From: Macrolepiota albuminosa
Taxonomy: Eukaryota; Basidiomycota; Agaricomycetes; Agaricales; Agaricaceae
DNA: 64,000 bases
Assembly (NCBI GenBank): GCA_027475525.1
Contig: JAMWFC010000058.1
Span: forward strand, 620,001 to 684,000
Reading direction: 5' to 3'
Positions 1 through 10,061 of this stretch are shown here, piece after piece. The translations under genes and the position numbers were made by a program. Under the pieces are notes generated by a model. It worked only from the letters and a program-made list of their open reading frames with translations, did not search any database and was not told where the DNA came from. Position 1 is the first letter of the stretch; each line of letters opens with the position of its first letter.

Positions 1-1038
1 CGCCAAGTACTCATACCGCCAACCGTTGCAACGCCAGCTCCCCTCTTCAGCAAAATCTACGTCGACACCATGCATATGCCTAAATCTGGTCGCAACAAGT
101 ACATCATTCAAGGTCGTTGCTCGCTAATCCACTGGCCTGAATTTCGAATGCTTCAGAGAGAAAATACCGACGCGGTCGCCAAGTGGCTATTTGAGGACGT
201 CATTTGCCGTTGGGGAGCGCTAAGAGAAATCGTCACGGATAATGGTGCGCCAATTATCAAAGCGCTAACATACCTCGCCAAGAAATACAACATTCACCAC
301 ATTCGAGTATCTGGCTACAACAAGCGCGCCAATGGCCTGGTAGAGAGACCACACTTTGACGTTCGGCAAGCACTCTTCAAGGCTGTCGAAGGCGACGAGT
401 CTCGTTGGAGTGAAGCGACCTATTCAGTGTTCTGGTCGGAAAGAGTTACTATTCGTAAGCGCATGGGTTGTTCTCCCTACTACGCGGCTACTGGCACCCA
501 TCCGTTACTCCCTGCCGACATTATAGAAGCAACTTATCTTCAGCCAGCACCCAACAGCATCTTAGCGACTACCGACCTTATCGCCAGACGAGCTATTGAC
601 CTCCAACGAAGGAAAGAAGATTTGGAGCGACTTCACGAGGTAGTCTTTAGCGCCCGTCGCCAAGCAGCCCTGCGATTCGAAACCGAGCATAGCGCCACTA
701 TCAAAGATTACAACTTCCCGAGAGGAGCGCTAGTGCTCATGCGCAACTCCAAAATCGAAACATCATACAACAAGAAAATGCGCCCTCGCTATCTAGGACC
801 TTTGGTAGTTATCTCTCGTAACCGTGGAGGCGCTTACGTGCTCTGTGAATTAGATGGTTCAGTACTACATCGACCTGTTGCCGCTTTTCGCCTACTACCG
901 TATCTCGCCAGGGAACGAATCGATTTGCCGCTTGAGGCGCTAGATATTGACACCGCCAAGCTTAGGGAACTTGAAGAAACCGAACTATTGGACGATGATG
1001 ACTTGCCGACCCTAGTTGAAGAAGAAGAACCAGATTAG
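1..1038 (+). CDS. Gypsy integrase, C-terminal part of pol (5' end outside window)
   Basis: The frame is open from the first base of the window to a stop at 1036-1038, so the product is truncated at its N-terminus here. The three acidic residues of a retroviral-type DDE integrase are visible: Asp in VDTMHMP (about 61-81), Asp in VTDNGAP (about 232-252) and Glu in GLVERPHF (about 337-360), with about 30-40 residues between the last two, as in the family. About 115 residues from the end a basic stretch followed by MRPRYLGPLVV and GGAYVLCELDGS resembles the GPY/F module that follows the core in Ty3/Gypsy integrases. It integrates element cDNA into host DNA. The catalytic residues and frame look intact, so this copy may be young. 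A chromodomain is not evident; the end is an acidic tail. Confidence 0.88.
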   Translation, partial: RQVLIPPTVATPAPLFSKIYVDTMHMPKSGRNKYIIQGRCSLIHWPEFRMLQRENTDAVAKWLFEDVICRWGALREIVTDNGAPIIKALTYLAKKYNIHHIRVSGYNKRANGLVERPHFDVRQALFKAVEGDESRWSEATYSVFWSERVTIRKRMGCSPYYAATGTHPLLPADIIEATYLQPAPNSILATTDLIARRAIDLQRRKEDLERLHEVVFSARRQAALRFETEHSATIKDYNFPRGALVLMRNSKIETSYNKKMRPRYLGPLVVISRNRGGAYVLCELDGSVLHRPVAAFRLLPYLARERIDLPLEALDIDTAKLRELEETELLDDDDLPTLVEEEEPD

Positions 1039-1469
1039 AAAAGACTATATATTGATAAGCTCCTTTTTCTATTACTTACTTTACTTATCTTTCTTGCCGG
1101 TACTTACTATACTATATTCAACAGACAATTTCTTACATAGTCAAGCCGCAGCGCTAGCGTGTCGCCAACGCTTGGCGCCTTGCGCAACTCTCGCCAAGGG
1201 TTTTTCGCTATGATGATCTACTGAGCGTTTCCCTTTTTCCTCAAAATTTGTCTAAGTCCCTCACCTACTACTCTTCTTGCTAAAACCTACTTTAGAATAC
1301 TTACCGCTTGATTTCTCTTTGCCTTACCTTCCTTGCTCTCTGCTGTGCGCTAACTCAGATTATAAGACTTATCAGTCCGCTCGGCAAGGAGGCGGCAAAA
1401 ACATTTATAGAACGAGACGGCAAAGAAAATACATATTTACATAAACGGCCTATCTACCCTAAGGTCCGT

Positions 1470-3852
1470 TTACTCGCTTTCGTCATCCATCGGCAAGGAA
1501 TCGTCAGACACCGGCAACGAGGAATCGCGAAGAGGCAAGAGATCGCCCGGCAAGATGTTGTTGGCAGCTTGCCAATCCATAGCGGCTTGGCAATCCGCTT
1601 GGTAATCTCGCAAGACGTGGAGGCTGCGACCCAAGTTGGAGTAGCGCAAGCGAAGCGCCATGAGCTGTCCCCGCACCCGTTCCCGTTCCCGTTCCATCGA
1701 CGTCGCCATCGTTGCCGCCCTCCTCGAATACCGCTCCAGCATCTCGCGAGGATTTAGCGCTATCACCGGATAAACGAGGTCCTGACCTAGCCACTGAAAG
1801 GCGTCGCCAGTCACTGTCGGCTGCGGCTGGGGGGTCCAGGCGGGGTTGACTCTGGCGACCACTGGGCGCCTCGGCTCCAGCCCTGCGACGTCCTCAGGAT
1901 CTGACACCTCCCAAGGGGCGACGTTGCCGTAAGGCGGCAGCCATCGCCACTCAGGTTCCTCCCTGGCGACTCCTTCCGCTCCCTCTCCCTCTCCCGCTAC
2001 CACCTCCTCGTCGCCTTGGCGCTGCGTCGCCAAGGTTTCATCCTCCTCCCCTTCAGCATCCTCATCCCCTCCCGTTGCCGCCCCCTCTGCCTTCTCTTCC
2101 CCCATCTCGACGTCGGCGGGGGCTTCTTCCCGCTCTGCCACCTCCTCCTCCTCGCCAAGGGACCTGGCCGCCAACTGGATAGGCGACAAGAGGCTACTTG
2201 GACCAGCCTCTGGGTCACGAGGCGGGAGGCGACTAGCCGCCAACGCCTTCTCGAGGTCCTCCATCTCGGTATCCTTTGGCGCTGGCGAGGGGGAGGGCGA
2301 CGACGAAACTACACGCTGGCGCTTTGCTTTGCCCTTCCCTTTGCTGGGGGAAGGGGCTTGTCGTTTTGCTGGGACCGGAGTCCCTTGGCGCTCGCCGGCG
2401 CCTCGGTTGCCGACGGTTTCTGATCCATCTCCTTGGCGCGTCGGCAACGCCAAGGAGGCTCGTCCAATTGCTGCCATGCCGCCGGCAGCCACCTTCTTCT
2501 TCTGCTCTTCCACAAACTCCCTCGCCCTCCTTACCAACACCGCGCGGGAAAACGTCTTCTCGACGAGAGCGTCTGGCGCGCCGCCACGCTCGCGACTCTT
2601 CGCCCCGTCGATAGTGCAAGCGCGTTTCAAGGCGCCGCAACGATAACACGGCTGGGCCCCAGTCGGGAACCAACAGCCTTCCGGGTCGTTATCGGCCCAG
2701 CACTTGTCGCACTAGCGCAAAAAGTCAGCAGAAAGAATAAAGACAAGAAAAGTCACTTACCGCTCCCCGTGTCTCCTTGAACGCCTGCCGGGTCGCCAAG
2801 GAAACAGTCTTCTTCCCCTTCATCTCCTCCATTACCACTCCGGCCTCCTGCCCCTCGTCAAGGACGGCCTCCTCGCGACGCGGCAACAGCAGCCCCTTCA
2901 GCTCCTTGTCATCAAAGCTGGACTGTGTGGGCGCCTAGAGACATCACGGTAAACAAAGTAGTCAGACTTCCAAAAGACCGCTTACCGCGTACTGGGGAGC
3001 CTTTCCTTTGCGAGACTTCGAAAGAGTGGTTAGCGCGGCACGGCAGCGGCAAGGATAAGCCAAAAACTCACCTTCTTCAAAGCCTTACCCGGCTTGATTG
3101 GGGAGCCCTTCCTGCTAGCCGGCAGTGCTGGGCTCTGTGCACTGCCGACGCGACCACTCTTGCCGGACCCTTCAGCTACCGCCTGCCTCTCGGCAGCAGG
3201 CGCCTTCCCCGCGGCAACCTCCTCCATCTCTGCGGCCAACGCGGCAACCCGTTCCCGCTCCTCTAGCGCCCTGGTGATCTCGCGGGCGTCTTGAGAGGCC
3301 TCCTCCTGCCTTGCCGCGATCTCCTCCTGCACCTGCATGCGCGCAAGGGGCGCTAACACCTCTTGCTTGCTATGGGGTGACAGATCAGACCAAAGCTAAG
3401 TCAAAAAGAATGGGTTAGAGATACTTACTCTGCCGCAGGGGCGCTTACCGTCATCGGCAAGGCGCCAGACAAAATATCCTCCAATTCGTCCTCGATAGTC
3501 GGGACGGGAGGAGGCGCCTAGGGAACTCGATCAGTTAGCGACCCGACAGGCGACAAAAGCAACTTACGAAACGAGAAAACGGCGCTAACCACTCGGCGCC
3601 ACGGTTGTCCACATAGCGGGCCCGACACCACTCCCGCACTTCTATCTCGCGATCCCAGCCCACGCCAAGGACCCGCACTTCATACCATCGCTCCAGCAAC
3701 TTCATAACGGCAATAACCAAGTTTGTAGGCGCCTCCGCGCCCACACCCTCGATGCGCCTGACAAAGCGGTTGGCCTTTTCGATATACGCGGAGGCGGCGT
3801 CTTGAGCCTCGCGAGACGGAACGGGAGGCGGAGTTGGAATGCGGAAGGACAT
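1470..3852 (-). CDS. Spliced antisense gene carried by the Gypsy element; Cys-rich, coiled-coil protein of unknown role
   Basis: I model five exons: 3852-3568, 3517-3449, 3395-3072, 2934-2761 and 2711-1470. All introns are phase 0 with GTAAG/GTGAG donors and TAG acceptors, giving 697 residues. The start (MSFRIPTPPP) follows an in-frame upstream ATG but fits best. The first exon is a compact region with RRIEGVG and KLLERWYEVR. Exon 3 is Ala/Glu-rich and likely coiled coil. Exon 5 opens with a cysteine cluster, CDKCWADNDPEGCW then CYRCGALKRAC, i.e. CX2C-X8-C-X8-CX2C-X6-C, resembling a zinc-binding or nucleic-acid-binding knuckle. A long acidic, Glu/Gly-rich region follows, then a basic coiled segment with RRAATMATSMERERERVRGQ. 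It lies opposite to pol, between integrase and the 3' LTR. Its function is unknown. Consistent reading frame across five exons is the main evidence that it is a real gene. Confidence 0.72.
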
Positions 3853-4011
3853 TTTAATTGAATTAAAGCGCCAGGTAAAGATGGGGAGGAGAAACGAAGT
3901 CCACACTCATGCGCCAGGACTATAAACCAAATCTCAAGAACGCACGGACCACCTGTCACAAAAGCGGTAACGGTAGCCTTATTTGGTGACTGAGGACAGT
4001 CAATTTTTCAG

Positions 4012-4022
4012 TTGGGGGGAGA
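4012..4022 (+). other. Polypurine tract of the retrotransposon
   Basis: The sequence ttggggggaga sits immediately before TGATAGG. This is the expected position and composition for the plus-strand primer of an LTR element. It marks the inner boundary of the 3' LTR. Confidence 0.65.
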
Positions 4023-4856
4023 TGATAGGACCCTATACAGGTTAGGCGCATCAACGGCAGGCTCGGCACCGGCTCCGGAAACCTTGCCGCACTCGTTTCG
4101 AACTTAGCGCACGCGTTCTACCTATTTTAAGCCATTTCTGACGGCCGCGCACGGCAAGAAGCAGATCCAATCAGTGATAGCGCCGATCGGCAGACAGAAT
4201 GACAACTGACAGATGGCATCAGTCACTGACGACAGCGCTTAGCGAGAAGCCTGATGATCTATCAAAAACTGACAGACAGCTTGGCGTTTGACCTTGGCGT
4301 CTGACACCGCTTACCGTCTCGATTTGGCGCCCAACGTCGCTTAGGTGTTCTGACAGACAGAAGGGTGATGGAGTGATGGTTTAGCTTCGCGATCTGTCGC
4401 CTGGCGTCGCTAAGGCTCTTGAATGGACGGTAGGGATCTGAAACCGTTGGAGCTACCCCTTTGAAATTTTCCAGTTTACCGCACTCTGGCGTCATTAGCC
4501 ACTGGCGACGGCGAACTCATTGTAGTATAAAAGTACTTACCGACTTGTACATAGGACAGAACAGCAGACGAATAGACCACAGTTTCCCCCTTACTTCAGT
4601 CTCCCTTACGCTCAAGAGCTCATTTACGCTACGGTCGGCAACGTCAAAACTCATCGGTAGTTACAGACGTTCGCCAACACTCGACATACTCGCGCCTTGC
4701 AACTACGGCAGGCATTATCGACGCTTAGAACTTCGCTAAGCTTATCGTGCTCTTGCCGCTCACCTTTGCCGTCTTCACTTACCGCTTCTTCCTAGGCGCT
4801 TTACCTTAGCGCTTACACTTGCCGGCACCCGTTACCGACTTTACACCTTTTTCACA
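4023..4856 (+). repeat. Putative 3' LTR
   Basis: The interval starts with TG right after the polypurine tract and plausibly ends with CA near 4856. A TATA-like motif (tataaaag, about 4526) gives a candidate U3/R promoter. The LTR shares short words with the element's interior, for example many gcgctta/gccgg repeats. Length would be about 830 bp. The end is uncertain by tens of bases because the other LTR is not in the window. Confidence 0.55.
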
Positions 4857-6049
4857 GACGCGTTCTCTGGGACCTGCCCGGGACTCCTCAAATCACTTTT
4901 AGCGCGCCCAACGCACACTCTTGGTACGGTAACACAATTGTTACATTTGTTACTGACCAAACTTTGGGCGTCATCAACGGTTGGACGGATCGAGTGGAAG
5001 TGAAGGTGAACGTGAAGGATGACGCTCATCCCTGGTTTTGGCTTGACGAATCTCAAGGCGGTGTTTAGCGGCGTCAATGAAGTCGCGAGCTTCATCGGGT
5101 CTGAATCCAGATTCATGGAGGGAGAGCACCAAGTCTGACAGACTGCGAGCCCCTTCGACCGTCTCATCAACCAGTCTTTGACCGGTATCTGATCTTGCCC
5201 TGACAGATTCAAGCCTTTTCTCTTCCATTGTATCATGCGTTTCGGAGATTTCACGAGCATGACGAATGCACGTTTCGCATTGACAAAGTTGAGCATTCTC
5301 TGATATCATAGAGAGATTGTGATGACGAAATGGAATGAGTAAAAATTGACGAATTTAAAAGTACAATAGTAAAATACTGGCATAAAGAAGTGAGTGAAGG
5401 GCCAACGCGACCTTCCCATCGCGAACTTACTTTAGATATTTCGTGCTGAGATGGCGCAATGCGAATTTTTTAAAGCTTTTTAGGGACGAAATATCTAAGG
5501 TGAGAGGTGAGCCCGGCTCACCGGGTGGCCACGAGGAGGGGTGTCTCACCGATGATTCGTGAAAAGAGCAAGGATTAGAAAAAGAATAAAGTACAATGGA
5601 AAAGCTACAAAAGAAAGAAGTCGGCGGTGAGACGGACTGACAACGTGAGAGAGCGCGGATGCGCTCACCTGGGCAGCAGATGGGGAAGGAGGCGAACGGA
5701 GGAGAAGCCACCCAAGATGTCTAAGACCGCATGCCATGCTGACCACACCGCGGCATCTGCCAGTCCTCGGCGCCGTGCCGTGATCGGCTCACGATCTTGA
5801 AGGAGGAGGTGCGAGACAGTTCGGAGGAACTCGTGAGCACGCAGAGGCCTCCGAAAACGCTCGCTACCTACGGCGCTCGCCTTTACGCCGATTTACTCGA
5901 TCACTTTTGATCGCAACTAATTACTACAATTATGATACCGGGCCGGTTGCAAGGTCAGACGTGTAGTAGATAATTTCATCCGTCACTGTTGGTCAAGATC
6001 TATGTATCCTGGGTCGAGACTGTAAGAAGTACCTCGAGGAAACTAGCGA
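4857..6049. other. Intergenic flank with possible coding fragment
   Basis: There is no gene I can name here. A 111-codon minus-strand open frame (4974-5309) begins with a CQCETC cysteine motif and reads as an acidic helix; it could be an exon of a gene disrupted by the retrotransposon, or chance. A perfect 13-bp inverted repeat lies at 5432-5444 and 5486-5498. The rest (5500-6049) shows nothing supportable. Confidence 0.3.
5432..5498. repeat. 13-bp perfect inverted repeat
   Basis: ttagatatttcgt at 5432-5444 is matched by its reverse complement acgaaatatctaa at 5486-5498, separated by 41 bp. It could be a hairpin or the remains of a short inverted-repeat element. No function can be assigned. 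Confidence 0.5.
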
Positions 6050-6555
6050 CTAACCGGGATGACTTTCTGCTTTGACAGCCAATGCTTCAAGAATGGATTT
6101 ATGAGCAAACGTAAAGGTTTTCAAGACATAAGGAAGGGTGAGGAAGGCGCTCTGAACCAGTTTTAACTATCTAATATGAAGTTGGCGAAGGAATGGCTGA
6201 CCTCTACGGTTGACTCATCGCTAACCTCGGTCTCTTCAGCTTGCAGACGCTTGACTCTGTAGCACACTTTCACATGTGTGCCGAAACCAGCAACAACTGT
6301 AGAATCCACTCCGTTTTCTCGCGAATCGACGAGACATTTGGAAGTGACTTCATAGGTGAATAGGCCCGCAAACGACAAGGTATCCGTGAACGTGTACGAG
6401 TTGGAAGAATCCGGATCTGGGGTCACTTTGGTTACCAACGGATTGAGAGAGAAAAGCACGTTGTGGTCGTGTAAAAGAGCCAGGACGGTTTCAGCTGGGG
6501 CACGTATAGTCTTTTTTAACAGTACTGTGCGCCGCAGAGTGAGTGGCCAAACCAT
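6050..6555 (-). CDS. DUF7053-like small protein, copy A
   Basis: Two exons, 6555-6202 and 6151-6050, with a 50-nt intron (GTCAGC..TTCAG), give 151 residues. The chosen start is MVWPLTLRR because the paralogue at 8381 begins with the same nine residues; a longer frame exists upstream but overlaps the methyltransferase stop. The protein has the layout of the fungal DUF7053 family: an N-terminal basic strand, then KVTPDPDSS, a central beta-rich part and a C-terminal helix. The family resembles START/polyketide-cyclase-like lipid-binding folds, which is inference. It lies 98 bp downstream of a membrane methyltransferase on the same strand, and a second copy lies just upstream of that enzyme. Intron position is identical in both copies, which supports gene duplication. 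Confidence 0.75.
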
Positions 6556-6653
6556 GGTTGCAGTAAAGAGGCAAGAGCCTGAACCCCCTGAACGTTGCGC
6601 ATCAATCAGGAACCCTGCTTTTTCACTATCAAGCAACTCTTTGACCACGGGTA

Positions 6654-7831
6654 TCACTTTTGACGGCAGCCACTAACTATGACAAAACGTGCACCCGCCT
6701 GACTGTACCATTCGACTATGCTCCCAAATATCCCCCAACCAATTCCCCGCGACTTTAGGAATCTTACAAAGCCAGGGAACACTTCCTCTGTGACGTCTTC
6801 CAATTCCACATCCACGTACCCTATATCCCTCATCTGCGCGACATACTCTTCAGCGGAAACTATATTGTGTTTCGGCATGAGCCTAAAAACTGAGGATAGC
6901 AACCCCAGTCGACGGTTCTGAAGCATTTTTGCCTCGAAGCAAATATCTGCCAGAGCGATACGGCCTCCTGGTGAGAGTTTCAAGAAACTTTGTCGAAGGA
7001 AATCAAGTCTCGTGTTGAAATGATAAGCGCAATCAAGCGCGAGGATTCGGTCAAACGATGTGAGCGACGACGAATCAAGGGGGTGGGAATCCTGAGAATG
7101 TTGGCAGACAGCGTCGCCCAGGTAAAGATCTACTTGAGGCGGGGAATGTGCAAAAGAAGAAAGCAGCTTGTCAACCCTTGTTCGCGAACGATGGTGGTGC
7201 ACAGGAAGACTCGTGATGCCCGTGACAGCAGACGGACGCTGAACAGTCGGTAGAGACAGGAGAACGATGAGGGATTCTCCTGTTCCATGGCCAACATCTG
7301 TAGATGTAGTCAGAGTAAGTAGACGACATTAGCACTGATACATAGTTTCGTACCAAGGATGCGGTCACCATGCTGGCATTGAGCTGCGCAGATCAACTTG
7401 ATACAGAGAGCTGTGGGAGCGTTAGCACGAACCATTTATCCATCGAGCTCAGATACCTTGGCAAGCCTCGGGAAAGACATCCGTATCCTGGATTACCCTG
7501 GATAATCAATTCATTGGCAGCAGACTTAGCAGAAGTATTATACCTTCCAGAAACCCATGTTGAGCCATTCTGTTTTTGGAGGCGAATCTGTATCTTCCCC
7601 AGGCAACTTGTTTAAGGATAGATGAAACAAGCCGTAAGGATCACGCGCAGTAGTTGACCAATACAAAAAAAAGAGCGTTGAAACGAGTATCAAGGACATG
7701 GGTCTTATCGGATAGGCATAATACAGACAGCAGATGGTAGCTGCCATCACCATGGTCACGGAAGCCATTTTGGCAGAAATTGAACCAGAAAGGTTGAGGC
7801 CAACGGGGGTACGCTTTACCCTGGATTTCAT
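6654..7831 (-). CDS. Membrane-anchored SAM-dependent methyltransferase (class I)
   Basis: Four exons, 7831-7544, 7487-7457, 7410-7354 and 7297-6654, give about 339 residues with consistent phases. Residues about 20-60 contain one or two hydrophobic segments (MAATICCLYYAYPIRPM and SLILVSTLFFLYW), so the enzyme is probably membrane-bound. The SAM-binding motif I is split by an intron: DRIL|DVGHGTGESL. A later acidic strand (FDRILALDCAYHF) and LSPGGRIALADICF match motifs of methyltransferase type 11/25 enzymes acting on lipids or sterols. The substrate is unknown. The upstream DUF7053-like gene stops only four bases before this ATG, which is unusual for a fungus; a read-through or shared transcript is possible. 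The family and SAM motifs are seen; the lipid role is inferred. Confidence 0.85.
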
Positions 7832-7835
7832 GGGT

Positions 7836-8381
7836 TCAGTCTATACGATGAAAAACATGAGTGACATACTTATTGGTACGATTTTCTGCTTTTGCCGCCA
7901 ACATTTCGAGACTGGATGCGTGAATTGCTTTTAAAGTGCTCAATGCATAAGGAAGCATGAAGAAAATGCTCTAATACGACTCAATCAAGCGAGTCGCTGT
8001 CATAGAGTGAAGTAGACTGACCTCTATGACCACTTCATCGCTGAGCTCGGTAACTTCAGCCTCGATAGATTTAGCTCTGTAACATCCTCTGGCTCTTGTA
8101 CCTGCAGCAGCAAACACTTCTATGCCCAATCCGTCTCGGATCAAGTCAAATTGACATCTGAACTTGGTCTGAAAGCTGAGTAGACCTGCGAATGATGTGA
8201 CGCCTATAACAGTGTACCACGAATTGGAAGGTTCCAAAGAGTCCGGAGTTACTTTGATTATGAGAGGGTTTGGCACAAGCAGTACATCGGGGTTTTGTAA
8301 CAGAGCCAAAACTTTGCTTGTTGGAACGTGAACAATCTTCTTCAGAGTAATTGTGCGTCGTAACGTGAGTGGCCATACCAT
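7836..8381 (-). CDS. DUF7053-like small protein, copy B
   Basis: Two exons, 8381-8022 and 7970-7836, with a 51-nt intron in the same position as in copy A, give 164 residues. It starts MVWPLTLRRTITLKK and aligns with copy A along its length (KVTPD.., TSFAGLL.., KSIEAEVTELSDE), though with many substitutions, so the duplication is not recent. The last 11 residues depend on reading through a possible 29-nt intron that I judged too short to be spliced. The stop codon is 7836-7838 and the next gene's ATG is 7829-7831. This tight packing suggests co-transcription with the methyltransferase or an alternative fused model. Its function is unknown. Confidence 0.72.
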
Positions 8382-8541
8382 GATGAGAAAGCAAAAGATT
8401 TACGTGTATCGATTAATACAGCGATTATCCTACATATATATGCACATCATGATCCAACTACAAGTCTAAGTAAGTAGTACACAGAGCAAATATCCCGTGA
8501 GATATAGCAATCTAGATGGAAAGTACGATACGATCCCAGCC

Positions 8542-9971
8542 TTACAAAGATGCAACGTCCTCAGCTTTTTGATCTCGTTCTACGCCTTCACCAATTCCGG
8601 CTTCACCAATGACATAACGGAGAACATCACTAAGAGTGATGATTCCCAAAAGCCGTCCTTTTCTACCGCCCCTCTTCTCTTCCTCCTTTGAATAGACTTC
8701 AGCTCCAGATAGAAACAAGCAAAGGATGCTACTTACCTCGCCCTCGACGACGACAAGGCGGTGTACGCGTCGTTTTTTTATGAGTTGAAGTAATGTCCCC
8801 AGAGAATCCGACGCTGTACAGATGACAACGCCTGGAAAGTCTGGGGAGCGTTGCTTTAAAGCCTCTGATATGGTGAGGTCGAGTGATTGGTAAGCCCCTA
8901 AGCGCACAAGAGTCTAAATTTTACATTTTATCAGCATCATAAAGATGAGGGGATTAAGTATCCTTACCATGACATCAACAGTTTCGTAAAGATTGACGAC
9001 TAGCCCCTCTTCATCAATAATGGGGACGGCAGAGATAGATCGCTCTGAAAACATATGGACAACATCGAAAACAGGAGTGTTTAGGTTTGCTGTGGCTATT
9101 GGATAGTATGGCTTGTATCCCGCTGAGACGTTCTCTTGCGATGACGCATGAACATATGTCCCAATTTTAAGTTTGCGTAGTGATAAATGTAGTTGTTGCA
9201 GTTCTTTGTGGCACTATGGGAACAATATCAACGGTTACGTTGAAAAGAAATCAGTTCCTGACGAACATTGATTGATATGAACTTGAGAAGACGGTACTGG
9301 GTAAGTACCGAAACAATGACCTCATGGCCAGTTTCGGTGTCATTGTCAAGAAGTGGAAGACGACGGGCATGTGTTTGTATCAGGAGCTTAGCAGCATCGT
9401 AAAGAGTGCTGGACGGATGCTCCCTCAGAAGCGGAGGGGTAGCGACTCCAAGTTCTCTCTCGATGTCTGTGATTGATAGATCACGCAAGGTACATTGGTA
9501 GACAACGAACATGATCTACCTCGCAAGGCCTCGAGGCGGAGAGTTTCAACATCAGCGCTGGCAGTGTCATAGCTTTCAGTGTGGTAATAATACTGGATGA
9601 GATGTATGATATCCAGCACGGTGAGCATGCCAGCGAATTTGGACTTTTCGCTGTTCCACAGAGGGGCGGATACAACGCCTGAACAGCATATGAAATCACT
9701 TGAGACAAGAGGTCAACGATCACGGACCATTGAGGAGGAGACATTGTAGGGCTTTCTTGACATTCAATTTTGTGTCGAGGACGATCAATCTGAAGCTGAC
9801 AGGAAAGGCATCATAGGCTGTGTGGGCTTTGAGAAAGAAACGAATTGCATGAAGAGCGGCATCGTGTGACTCCTGAGAAGGATAGGCCGGGAGATGGGAG
9901 CCTGCGCGGCGCCTGGTAGAGACTCTACGGCGCACTGCCTTTGGGGAATTACTGGGAGAGAGCGTCGCCAT
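8542..9971 (-). CDS. SNF4: AMPK/SNF1 gamma subunit (Snf4), CBS-domain protein
   Basis: Six exons, 9971-9728, 9678-9520, 9466-9267, 9213-8968, 8913-8737 and 8685-8542, all in phase. The protein has four CBS motifs in two Bateman pairs and senses adenine nucleotides for the SNF1/AMPK kinase complex. Family hallmarks are visible: SHDAALHAIRFFLKAHTAYD at the N-terminus, MLTVLDIIHLIQYYY in CBS1, RRLPLLDND and LTQYRLLKFISIN in CBS2, SERSISAVPIIDEEG in CBS3 and RRVHRLVVVEGE..LLGIITLSDVL in CBS4. The last intron (8686-8736, GTAAGT..AAAG) is 51 nt and a multiple of three with no stop, so retention would add 17 residues without a frameshift. It is divergent from SSH4, 90 bp apart, so a shared promoter is likely. 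Confidence 0.95.
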
Positions 9972-10061
9972 CGATATGTCGCGATTGCTTGGAAAGTGGG
10001 CGCGGAAAAAGCCGAAGCCTGTAACCTTTCTTGCCTCCTCCTGCACTGACTTGATACGACC
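9972..10061. promoter_or_regulatory. Shared divergent promoter of SNF4 and SSH4
   Basis: Only 90 bp separate the two start codons, so both 5' UTRs and core promoters must overlap or lie inside the neighbouring gene. No clear TATA box is seen. Confidence 0.6.

Larger units (their letters stand above)
1..4856 (+). mobile_element. Ty3/Gypsy LTR retrotransposon, 3' half
   Basis: The window opens inside a Gypsy-type pol gene. In order on the plus strand there are the integrase core and C-terminal domain (1-1038), a non-coding stretch, a region occupied by a minus-strand gene (1470-3852), a polypurine tract at about 4012-4022, and a putative LTR starting TGATAGG at 4023. The LTR contains a TATA-like tataaaag at about 4526 and may end near ..TTCACA at 4856. 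The 5' LTR, gag, protease, RT and RNase H lie outside the window. The right boundary and any target-site duplication are inferred, because no second LTR is available to compare. Confidence 0.8.

Noticed and set aside
2016..2780. Plus-strand frames opposite the antisense gene as part of the retrotransposon
   Set aside because: They are low-complexity shadows of a Glu/Ala-rich gene on the other strand and have no family motif.
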